Below, piece by piece: positions 1 through 5,718 of a DNA stretch of 7,402 nucleotides (position 1 is the stretch's first letter; every line of letters begins with the position of its first letter). Both the position numbers and the translations under genes were made by a program. The stretch covers positions 1 to 7,402 of the forward strand of contig CALIZH010000128.1 of the NCBI GenBank assembly GCA_938028585.1, given 5' to 3'. The notes beneath the pieces were generated by a model. The model did not search any database. It was not told the DNA's origin and saw only the letters and a program-made list of their open reading frames with translations. The DNA is from an uncultured Actinomyces sp. (GTDB taxonomy: Bacteria; Actinomycetota; Actinomycetes; Actinomycetales; Actinomycetaceae).

Positions 1-147
1 CCCCGCCGCAGGCGACGCTTCACCAGCGATGACCTCCAGCGTGCTCAGCAGCTCCACGCCCAGGGCCGCACCTACATCGAGATCGGGCTGGAGCTCGGCT
101 TCGGACGGGATACGGTCAAAAAGCATCTGGCGACGGCGCAGGGGTGA
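1..147 (+). CDS. C-terminal fragment of a helix-turn-helix protein, serine-recombinase-like (5' end outside window)
   Basis: An open frame runs in from the left edge and ends at a TGA at 145-147, giving 48 residues. It begins with five consecutive arginines after a proline. It then reads as a compact HTH: FTSDDLQRAQQLHAQGRT, the first-helix stretch YIEIGLELGF, and the recognition-helix stretch GRDTVKKHL, stopping four residues later. An Arg-rich linker followed by an HTH at the extreme C-terminus is the arrangement of the DNA-binding tail of serine resolvases and invertases. Some transposase-associated and other HTH proteins end the same way. The catalytic part would lie outside the window, so the assignment is by pattern only. 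It converges on the RhuM gene with a 52-bp gap. Confidence 0.55.
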   Translation, partial: PRRRRRFTSDDLQRAQQLHAQGRTYIEIGLELGFGRDTVKKHLATAQG

Positions 148-199
148 TTGGTAGCCAGAATGACAATGACCGTACCCAGGTCAATCCGCAGTGTATTCG

Positions 200-1264
200 C
201 TACTCCTGCTTGGTATCTCTGCCGGGTTGCTGCTCTGCCTGCTGCTCCAGCCGATCGAAGTCGCTGACGTAATTGCGGTCTTGGATGATGCGGAACTTCT
301 CGAACTCACTCAGAGCATGGTCGTCAGCTTGGGCTTTGGAGATGCGGCCTGCGCTGTCGAGGATCTGGCGGTCGTCCAGGTCGAGGAAGGCGTCAAGGCG
401 TGTGGCCCAGTCCTCCATCGTCATAGGGATCTGACGGCGGGCACGGGACTCAGCCAGATCGAGAAAGGCGTTGACGAGGCGGCCGAGGTCTTCGAGCTCG
501 TCGCGGGTGAGGTAGTTCTTGCCGATGGTCACGTGACCGCGCAGGATCTTGCCGTCGGGGCTGTTCGCCCAGCTGGTCAGGCCCATGTGGGGCTGGTCGG
601 CCCTGGCGCGAGACTGGATGAGCTCGGCGGCGGTGTGGCCGTGGACGGCGTAGTGGAGCTTGTTCTGAACGGTGGCGAAGAAGCGCTTGGTGGTAGGGGC
701 GTCCTTGTTGTAGTCGACGCTGGTGGCGTAGATGTCGGTGACTTTCTGGTAGAAGCGACGCTCGGACAGGCGGATCTCGCGGATCTCGTCGAGCAGACGC
801 TCGAAGTAGTCTTCGCCCAGGAAGGTGCCGTTCTCCATACGTTGGCGATCGATGACGTAGCCGCGAATGGCGAAGTCGCGCAGCACGCTGGTGGCCCACT
901 GGCGGAACTGGGTGGCGCGCACCGAGTTGACGCGGTAACCGACCGAGATGATGGCGTCGAGGTTGTAGTGGTCGATGCTGCGTGTCACTTGGCGTGAGCC
1001 CTCGGATCGAACTATCCGGAATTTCCGGATAGTTGCCTTACGCTCCAGTTCACCAGAGGAGAAGACGTTCCCGAGGTGCTCGCTGATGGTGCGCACGTCG
1101 ACGTCGAACAGCTCGGCCATCAGGCGCTGCGTTAGCCAGATCGTCTCATCCTCGTAGCGTGCCTCGATGCTGGAATCACCGTCTTGGGCGGTGAAGATGA
1201 GGAACTCGGCGGTGGAGTTGCGGATGAGTTTGGTGGGAGGATCTGGCGAGGGGTGAAACGTCAT
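200..1264 (-). CDS. rhuM: RhuM family protein
   Basis: This gene encodes 354 residues with the layout of the virulence-RhuM family. An N-terminal HTH-like section has TIWLTQRLMAELFDVDVRTI (residues 41-60). The conserved block SEGSRQVTRSIDHYNLDAII follows (87-106), then ISVGYRVNS and RATQFRQWAT (106-125). The family-typical segments QNKLHYAVHGHTAAELI (200-216) and VTIGKNYLTRDEL (245-257) come next, then an MTMEDWATRLDAFL end. The length is normal and no break is seen. The molecular function of RhuM is not established. It was named from a Salmonella pathogenicity island, and relatives occur in mobile and restriction-associated loci. I chose the ATG at 1264 over an upstream TTG at 1387 because the added residues look non-coding and overlap the preceding gene. 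A TATAAT box ends only 6 nt before this ATG, so the mRNA is probably leaderless. It lies 91 bp downstream of the broken zinc-ribbon gene on the same strand. Confidence 0.9.
   Translation of the reverse strand: MTFHPSPDPPTKLIRNSTAEFLIFTAQDGDSSIEARYEDETIWLTQRLMAELFDVDVRTISEHLGNVFSSGELERKATIRKFRIVRSEGSRQVTRSIDHYNLDAIISVGYRVNSVRATQFRQWATSVLRDFAIRGYVIDRQRMENGTFLGEDYFERLLDEIREIRLSERRFYQKVTDIYATSVDYNKDAPTTKRFFATVQNKLHYAVHGHTAAELIQSRARADQPHMGLTSWANSPDGKILRGHVTIGKNYLTRDELEDLGRLVNAFLDLAESRARRQIPMTMEDWATRLDAFLDLDDRQILDSAGRISKAQADDHALSEFEKFRIIQDRNYVSDFDRLEQQAEQQPGRDTKQE
1010..1034. repeat. Perfect 11-bp inverted repeat inside rhuM
   Basis: The arms AACTATCCGGA (1010-1020) and TCCGGATAGTT (1024-1034) are perfect complements around a 3-base centre. 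It lies in the codons for TIRKFRIV, within or beside a conserved family segment. It may simply follow from codon choice, but it can form a stable hairpin in either strand's transcript. Confidence 0.75.
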
Positions 1265-1276
1265 ACTCCCATTATA
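1265..1276 (-). promoter_or_regulatory. -10 box of a probable leaderless promoter for rhuM
   Basis: Read on the minus strand, a perfect TATAAT (1276-1271) is followed by GGGAGT and then the ATG of rhuM at 1264. Transcription starting about seven bases after the box would begin at or next to the start codon. The GGGAG stretch is too close to the ATG (one base) to act as a normal ribosome-binding site. The hexamer 17 bp upstream, TTAAAC, matches the -35 consensus in only 3 of 6 positions. Confidence 0.55.
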
Positions 1277-1323
1277 CGCTAGATGGAAAGATAGTTTAAG
1301 GAGATGTGGTGCTGTAAGTTGCG

Positions 1324-1335
1324 ATATTATAATAT
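1324..1335. repeat. AT-only 12-bp palindrome between the broken gene and rhuM
   Basis: ATATTATAATAT is self-complementary and lies in the 91-bp spacer upstream of rhuM. Read on the minus strand it contains a TATAAT, with a TACAAT just before it, but no acceptable -35 is found at the usual distance. It could be an AT-rich operator, a second promoter core or chance. Confidence 0.4.
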
Positions 1336-1355
1336 TGTAGTTATCTCCGCGCACG

Positions 1356-2695
1356 TTAGGCGGACCCGAAGTCTGGTGACGTCGCAATCCGAGCTGATCT
1401 CAGTACCTGCATCAAGATACTTAGCGCTTCAAACGTTCCGAAAGTCTCTTCGAGGAAGCTGAGGTAAGTGACACCCTGAGGGTCCTTGTCGATGTAGACA
1501 CGACCGTTCAGTAAATCGTGTCGCGCTGTCCCGTGGCCGATCGCATTCCGTTGTTGACTGGAAAGGAGCTTAGGCAGAACTTCCCAGACAGGCACCATTT
1601 CAACATACGCCAGTTTGCGGGCATTAGATAACCTATTATTTTGCGGGCATTAGATAACCTATTATACTGCGCGATAGAAGACACTCGCCGTGTTGTAGGA
1701 ACCATATCAGGATGCGTGTCGCCAAAGTTGTTTGGATCGGCCTGTTTGACTGAATTTTGTGTCGCCATTAAAATCCAAAGACACTTGCAAGACGCCTCGA
1801 ATCCTTGTTGGTAGAGATCGCGAGCGGTCGTGAACTCATCGCGGAATAGCGTTAGATCTTCGAGATCTCGCTTTGCGTTGTCGTCGACCCAACGCGGCAA
1901 ACGCCCCATTGCCCACACTTCGTACTTGGTAATGAAGTGGTCGAGCGCAAGAAATACGTCTCGCTCGAGTTGTCTAATCGTCGCCGCGTGCTCGCGAAGA
2001 AAATCGATATAGATGGCGCTACGAACTGCTCGTAGATACTTGTGGTGAAATCGTTTGAGAAGATAATCGGTTCCAGTAAGCGACGTGCCAAGGATGTTGA
2101 CTGTTGCCGTCAGTACAGTCTGATATGCGATAGTAGTTCGTTGGTGCATAGTTGGCCCAACAGACTTGAAACCGAGCTTACTGATGGCGGTCTTCTCGAA
2201 CATTGGCCAGTTCTGCTGCAGGAAGTATTCGAATAGCATACGCACCGTCGGCCACAGTTCCTGAGCCACCTCACGCCCTTGGCCATGCTCGTCTTGGAAC
2301 GCCAGAAAACGTTGGCCTCCCAGTAGGCTATGCAAGGTCATCGTCGGAAGTGCACCGAGTCCATCGAAAGAGTCGGCGTCGTAGCGTGAAGGAACAAATG
2401 GGTTGATGGTGACAACGGGCGAATTGCTTCCCAGATCACCTTCTCGAATGATTTCGCATTCAAAGTTGATGCGGTGGCTTGCTAAATCGTCGCCATCCAT
2501 CTGGCCACGAATGGATACTTTGCAGATTGGGCAAGGGAGATAAAAACGGGTGTTGTCGGCTGTGTCAATGCCGATTCGTGCTGTAAAAGGCTTGTCGCAG
2601 CCCGGGCATCTAAGGAAATAGCGAGAAATCATAGAATTCAGATCTCTTGATGTGGCAGGTAGAACAGGTGTGTCTTCTTGGCAGTTCAAGGACAC
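1356..2695 (-). pseudogene. Frameshifted zinc-ribbon protein with a C-terminal HEPN-type motif
   Basis: The intact form would be 437 residues from the GTG at 2695. The N-terminus carries a zinc ribbon, C30-x2-C33 and C55-x2-C58. A mostly helical body follows. The present frame is native to residue 352 (K of NARK), then runs 43 out-of-frame residues to a TGA at 1508-1510. The lost 3' part lies in another frame, 1613-1356. It reads LAYVEMVPVWEVLPKLL and then QQRNAIGH (Arg and His codons within 1533-1550), an R-N-x3-H pattern typical of HEPN ribonuclease-like domains. The break is a perfect 26-bp tandem duplication; deleting one copy joins the frames exactly. The ATG at 2632 (residue 22, just before the ribbon) is an alternative start, and neither start has a good ribosome-binding site. 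A role in phage defence or toxicity is inferred; I do not recognise the family by name. Confidence 0.8.
1614..1665. repeat. Perfect 26-bp tandem duplication causing a frameshift
   Basis: Two identical 26-base units lie head to tail at 1614-1639 and 1640-1665. Each starts TTTGCGGGCATTAG and ends ATAACCTATTAT. Because 26 is not a multiple of 3, the minus-strand reading frame shifts. With one unit removed, codons run RLSNARK directly into LAYVEMVPVW without a break. Confidence 0.97.
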
Positions 2696-2706
2696 AGTCC
2701 AATCAT
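2686..2706 (-). CDS. Possible 6-codon leader ORF (MIGLCP)
   Basis: On the minus strand an ATG at 2706 is preceded by AAGGAAGTAGAGGC, a better ribosome-binding context than either start of the downstream gene. It is followed by codons for MIGLCP and a TGA at 2688-2686. The ORF overlaps the GTG start (2695) of the zinc-ribbon gene in another frame. It may couple translation of that gene or be a chance small ORF. Confidence 0.25.
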   Translation of the reverse strand: MIGLCP

Positions 2707-3008
2707 GCCTCTACTTCCTTTTCCGGGCTCTAGGCCACAAGTCACAAGTTAATTACGCGGCACAGAGGTTCTGTTACTGATAGGTTTCACAAACAAAAGA
2801 TTGCCGAACTATAGGTGTGAACTCAGTATTTGAAGCGGTGATTTTTGGCGCGTCGGTCAATAGTTCGCCAGATTATCGCCGGGAGCGACAGTAAAGTGGC
2901 GATGGTGCGAAGACGAAGGTGCCCAGCGCTATGCTTGCGAAGGTGTCCGCCTCGGCAGGAACGCCGAAGCTTCCAACGTCTCAGCTCGCTGCTTATTCAA
3001 ACTGAATT
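2707..3008. other. Divergent intergenic region, about 300 bp, no gene seen
   Basis: This stretch separates the minus-strand zinc-ribbon gene from the plus-strand 256-aa gene. The plus-strand frame is open back to a TTG at 2845, but those 58 extra residues are Arg-rich and look non-coding. It holds a short direct repeat, CACAAGTCACAAGT, near 2740 and two copies of CGAAGGTG (2914-2921 and 2938-2945); a third copy lies inside the next gene at 3090-3097. No convincing -35/-10 pair was found on either strand, although promoters for both genes should lie here. Confidence 0.5.
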
Positions 3009-3013
3009 AGGAG
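3009..3013 (+). promoter_or_regulatory. Ribosome-binding site AGGAG fixing the start at 3019
   Basis: AGGAG lies 5 nt before the ATG at 3019. It is the strongest ribosome-binding site in the upstream region and decides the start against the TTG at 2845. Confidence 0.85.
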
Positions 3014-3018
3014 AAGTC

Positions 3019-3789
3019 ATGGCCAACCAGGAACCGCGCTATCGCGCCATCGTCCCCGAAGGAACGCACCTCGCACGCTCGAATAACACCGAAGGTGCGT
3101 TCCGAGGTGCCGTTCTTGACGATGAGACCAACCAGGTATGCGGGCAGGCTGAGCTGGTTGAAGTTGATCGTGATGAGGATGATGAATCGAATGAGTCCCC
3201 CGATTTGAGCACTGCAGTTGCCATGTTGGCGGTCGCGGGAGTGTCCATCGCAGGCACTATTTTTGTCTCAGCGGTTGCTCCCAAGTTTAAGGGTTGGTGG
3301 GGCGACACGGCGTATCCATCCTTGAAGGCTAGGCTCGGTTCGCTGCTCACTCAGAAGACTCAAGAAGAGCAGAAGGAGATTGAAGCGGCAATCGATAGTA
3401 CAGCTCTGGCGAAAATTTCATCTGCCGATGCGTTGACTGAGCTATCCACTGCGACGGCTGATCCTGAGTTTGTGATGAGCAATGAGGAAGCACAGCAACG
3501 CCTTGCCACGCTTCTATATGCTGCCGCCATTGCGGCCCATGAGCTTCGTACGCTCAAGAATGCATCGATTGCTGGCGAGTCCGAACGGCAGCAAATTCAG
3601 GAGGTACTTGACAGATTCGCCGATGAATCGGTAGTCGGCCTCGCCAATAGAGTATTTCAGGATAATACTGCACTGGCTACGATAGTGAATGCAGCGCTAC
3701 AGAGAAATCTCGGCCAAAGCAGTCAAAACGATGGAGCGTATCTGCCGCTGCAACATGACCAGTTCCACGAGTTGCTGCAGCTGTCGTAG
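3019..3789 (+). CDS. Uncharacterised protein with one transmembrane segment (256 aa)
   Basis: I do not recognise this family. The protein starts with about 45 mixed residues, then an acidic stretch (roughly 45-60, rich in D and E). One clear hydrophobic segment follows at about 66-87 (AVAMLAVAGVSIAGTIFVSA), followed by KFKGWW. With no signal peptide and a central helix, a single-pass membrane protein is likely; topology is uncertain. Residues 110-230 are Ala/Glu/Gln-rich and predicted helical, and include an RLATLLYAAAIAAHEL helix. No catalytic motif is visible. The ATG at 3019 is chosen for its AGGAG site. The gene ends 10 bp from the tail of the convergent regulator gene. An 11-bp inverted repeat lies in its early codons. 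Base composition is intermediate between the GC-rich left side and the AT-richer right side of the window. Confidence 0.75.
   Translation: MANQEPRYRAIVPEGTHLARSNNTEGAFRGAVLDDETNQVCGQAELVEVDRDEDDESNESPDLSTAVAMLAVAGVSIAGTIFVSAVAPKFKGWWGDTAYPSLKARLGSLLTQKTQEEQKEIEAAIDSTALAKISSADALTELSTATADPEFVMSNEEAQQRLATLLYAAAIAAHELRTLKNASIAGESERQQIQEVLDRFADESVVGLANRVFQDNTALATIVNAALQRNLGQSSQNDGAYLPLQHDQFHELLQLS
3061..3115 (+). repeat. Inverted repeat with two alternative right arms in early codons
   Basis: The arm GGAACGCACCT (3061-3071) pairs perfectly with AGGTGCGTTCC (3093-3103) across 21 bases. GCACCTCG (3066-3073) can instead pair with CGAGGTGC (3103-3110), and adding the flanking bases gives near-pairing up to 3115. 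The two pairings exclude each other. The structure starts about 40 nt after the start codon. Confidence 0.6.
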
Positions 3790-3803
3790 GAGACGAAGCC
3801 TAC
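3786..3803. terminator. Weak hairpin between convergent genes
   Basis: GTAGG (3786-3790) and CCTAC (3799-3803) can form a 5-bp stem with an 8-base loop, spanning the two facing stop codons. There is no T-run on either side, so a role as a bidirectional terminator is only a possibility. Confidence 0.2.
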
Positions 3804-4072
3804 TCACTCATCCCACCCACCAACTCGTCCACCTTCACATCCAGCGCCGCCGCCAGGGCGATGAGGGTGCGTAGGCGTGGGTTCATGGGGGTGCCGGGGC
3901 GGGACTCGCCCTTCTCGAACTTTTGGTAGGTGTAGGTGGAGATGCCGGCGGCGTGGGCCAAGGCTTCCTGGCTCAGGTCCTTGGCGATGCGGGCGCGCTG
4001 CAGCCGTAGGCCGAGCTGGCGGGCGATGGGCCACCACTGCTCGTCTTGGCTGGTGGAGGAGGAAGCGCGCAC
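3800..4072 (-). CDS. XRE-family helix-turn-helix transcriptional regulator (90 aa)
   Basis: This is a small single-domain Cro/CI-type repressor. After a Ser-rich start, LGLRLQRARIAKDLSQEALAHAAGISTYTYQKFEKGE (residues 20-56) forms the HTH: helix 2 is SQEALAHAAG, and the recognition helix is STYTYQKFEKGE. NPRLRTLIALAAALDVKVDEL (64-84) is the typical closing helix pair. It probably binds DNA as a dimer. The GTG at 4072 is the start, since an in-frame stop lies seven codons upstream and no ATG intervenes. A perfect 14-bp palindrome at 4108-4121 is a likely operator for autoregulation. The gene lies 173 bp downstream of the 408-aa membrane-protein gene on the same strand, so it may also respond to or control that gene. 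Confidence 0.9.
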   Translation of the reverse strand: MRASSSTSQDEQWWPIARQLGLRLQRARIAKDLSQEALAHAAGISTYTYQKFEKGESRPGTPMNPRLRTLIALAAALDVKVDELVGGMSE

Positions 4073-4107
4073 GGCACCAGCGTCGAACGGTCACCGACTT
4101 GGCACCA

Positions 4108-4121
4108 CCATACATGTATGG
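4108..4121. promoter_or_regulatory. Perfect 14-bp palindrome, probable operator of the XRE regulator
   Basis: CCATACATGTATGG is fully self-complementary and ends 35 bp before the regulator's GTG. On the minus strand a CTGACA (-35-like, 5 of 6) lies just upstream of it, so the palindrome would cover the -10 zone. Size and position fit a Cro/CI-type dimer site. Confidence 0.6.
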
Positions 4122-4212
4122 CAATCTAGAGATGTCAGCCGAGGTGGAGGGAGGTGAGCAGCATGGGTGGCGACTGACCACGCGCCCCACGCAAGGGCCA
4201 ACCCATCCCATG

Positions 4213-4232
4213 GCTGCCTCGTACATGGCAGC
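4213..4232 (-). terminator. Hairpin after the 408-aa gene
   Basis: GCTGCC (4213-4218) and GGCAGC (4227-4232) form a 6-bp GC-rich stem with an 8-base loop, 13 bp past the stop codon. No T-run follows on the minus strand, so terminator function is uncertain. Confidence 0.25.
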
Positions 4233-4245
4233 TGGGCGGTGTCCG

Positions 4246-5472
4246 TCAGGCTGCACGAGCTTGGCGGGCGTCGTCTTCCGTGGCCGGTACCGACCTGATG
4301 ACGTTCTCAGAACTACCGGCTGAGCGCGGTGGCATGGCGTTGGTGTCAGGTGCAACCTCAGCCCAGTCGTCCTGCTCGTCTGGCAGCGTCCAGACGAAGA
4401 CCATGCCAGCTCGCGGGAAGAGCCAGCCGTCGTAGCGGTAGCGCAGCGTCGGTGCGTCCGGCACTTGGGTGAGGCGCCCTCCTTCGCCGATGGAGGCGAA
4501 GTCGAGGATGCGCATCTGGCCGACTTGCTCTGGGTCGTAGCGCAGCTCGACGTCAAGACCACGTGTGGGGCGATCGATATCCAGGTGCACCACATGGCCA
4601 CTGCGAAGCGTGCGAGTGCGGAAGCTGAAAGAGATGACGACCGCCTGCTCCTGCTGGATGACCTGCTCGCCAAGATCAACGGTGTAGACCTGGGAGACCT
4701 CATCCACCTTCCGAGAGAACGGCACCGGCGTGCCATTGACGGTGAACTGCTCCAGGGCGAAGACCTCTGGATCGGAAACGGCCAGGCCGGGCACGGGCCG
4801 GCGGTACCACACACTCGTCTCCCCACGCTCGCTCACTAGTTGGTCGTAGCGCTGGCGGTCGGAGACGACGGCAAACTTGCGGAAGCGGTGCCGCGGCGTG
4901 ACGGTGTACTCCCAACGGACACGTAAGTCGAAAAACGGGGTAGGAGCTACGCTCCTACCCCTTGGTATACCAAGGGTCGCGTCGACACGGGCGTCGTACC
5001 AGCGCTCCTCGGCGGCCATGGCTTGGTGGCGGATGTCGGCATAAACCTCGCGGCCGAAGGCCGGGTCACCGAAGCTCAGACCCAGGCTGGTGCGGGCCAG
5101 ATCATCCAGCAGTTCAGGCGTGGCTATACGCGCTACGTCCTGGCGGTCGAAGCGGAAGGCCTCGATGACAGCATCGCGCAGGGCTGGTGCTTCCTCACGG
5201 ATCGTCTGACGGAAGCGCTCTATCACCGCCCGCTCCTGATCCCGCCGGAAGGCGTACTCGAAGAACGTCAACAGCAGCCCCGCACCGAACAGCGTCCCAC
5301 CCAGCTCACCCAAGGGCAGGGCATGCAGCCACTGCCAGTCACCCAACCGCAGCGGAGCAAGCCAAGCGTTGAGCATCATCAGGAGGACACCGGCCAGAGT
5401 CAAGGAGACGGCGAGGTGGGCGGCTTTGAGTCGACGGAGGCGATAGTGGGGAGAGAGCGCGGCATCGGACAT
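4246..5472 (-). CDS. Uncharacterised protein with two N-terminal transmembrane helices (408 aa)
   Basis: I do not recognise this family. Two hydrophobic helices lie at about residues 19-38 (LAVSLTLAGVLLMMLNAWLA) and 55-75 (ELGGTLFGAGLLLTFFEYAF). They are followed by a charged helical stretch, RRDQERAVIERFRQTIREE (76-94). The remaining roughly 310 residues look soluble. The middle and end are rich in alternating beta-type segments, for example VVISFSFRTRTLRSGHVVHLDID. The short first turn and Arg-rich flanks suggest both termini are cytoplasmic. No enzyme motif is visible. A membrane-anchored sensor or effector is possible, but that is inference. Start: the ATG at 5472 has no ribosome-binding site but has a TACAAT ending 10 nt upstream. 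Two overlapping perfect palindromes lie inside the gene at 4937-4976. Composition is GC-rich, like rhuM. Confidence 0.85.
   Translation of the reverse strand: MSDAALSPHYRLRRLKAAHLAVSLTLAGVLLMMLNAWLAPLRLGDWQWLHALPLGELGGTLFGAGLLLTFFEYAFRRDQERAVIERFRQTIREEAPALRDAVIEAFRFDRQDVARIATPELLDDLARTSLGLSFGDPAFGREVYADIRHQAMAAEERWYDARVDATLGIPRGRSVAPTPFFDLRVRWEYTVTPRHRFRKFAVVSDRQRYDQLVSERGETSVWYRRPVPGLAVSDPEVFALEQFTVNGTPVPFSRKVDEVSQVYTVDLGEQVIQQEQAVVISFSFRTRTLRSGHVVHLDIDRPTRGLDVELRYDPEQVGQMRILDFASIGEGGRLTQVPDAPTLRYRYDGWLFPRAGMVFVWTLPDEQDDWAEVAPDTNAMPPRSAGSSENVIRSVPATEDDARQARAA
4937..4976. repeat. Two overlapping perfect inverted repeats inside the membrane-protein gene
   Basis: The first has arms GGGGTAGGAGC (4937-4947) and GCTCCTACCCC (4951-4961) around TAC. 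The second, CCCTTGGTATACCAAGGG (4959-4976), is a perfect 18-bp palindrome sharing three bases with the first. Together they fill 40 bp that encode LGIPRGRSVAPTP. The GTAGGAGC core resembles REP-type repeats of some proteobacteria, but nothing else here marks it as one. Confidence 0.9.
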
Positions 5473-5482
5473 TACATTATTA

Positions 5483-5511
5483 ATTGTAGCACTTCTATAG
5501 GGTGTCTTGAA
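5483..5511 (-). promoter_or_regulatory. Probable promoter of the 408-aa gene
   Basis: On the minus strand TTCAAG (5511-5506) and TACAAT (5488-5483, 5 of 6 to consensus) are separated by 17 bp. Ten bases, without any ribosome-binding site, separate the -10 from the ATG. The predicted transcript start falls within a few bases of the start codon, again suggesting leaderless translation. Confidence 0.5.
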
Positions 5512-5707
5512 AGGAATGTTGAACCTTTAGTCACACAACTCTGTGTATGAACCAAACTGGAGTGCTATGACAAGGTGATCGTCGCTCGGGATACAATAGA
5601 AGGGCCGATGTGCTAGTGGTCCAGAAATTAACCTTAGGGTCGATCCTGGTTGTTGTCTGCGACGAAATGAAACAGGTCGCCTGTGCGCGACTAACACTGC
5701 ATTATAT

Positions 5708-5712
5708 GGGAG
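5708..5712 (+). promoter_or_regulatory. Ribosome-binding site GGGAG for the 293-aa gene
   Basis: GGGAG lies 6 nt before the ATG at 5719 and supports that start. No good promoter pair is evident upstream in the 246-bp divergent gap. Confidence 0.65.
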
Positions 5713-5718
5713 AGCAAG

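Noticed and set aside
191..997. Long 268-residue open frame on the plus strand antisense to rhuM
   Set aside because: It is a Val/Gly/Ala/Leu-rich shadow of a GC-rich gene whose minus-strand product clearly matches the RhuM family.
1265..1387. TTG-initiated 41-residue extension of rhuM
   Set aside because: It would overlap the upstream gene and covers the TATAAT and AT-rich spacer; the sequence does not look coding.
1614..1665. CRISPR-like repeat
   Set aside because: There are only two units with no spacer between them; it is a tandem duplication within a gene.
2845..3018. TTG-initiated N-terminal extension of the 256-aa gene
   Set aside because: The residues are Arg-rich and unlike a real domain, and the ATG at 3019 has a strong AGGAG site.
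3804..4826. 340-residue minus-strand open frame spanning the regulator, the intergenic gap and part of the membrane-protein gene
   Set aside because: It is Arg/Ser/Pro-rich and low in complexity, and is explained as an alternate frame of two well-supported genes.
5672..5684. Short inverted repeat ACAGG-TCG-CCTGT upstream of the 293-aa gene
   Set aside because: The five-base arms are too short to distinguish from chance.
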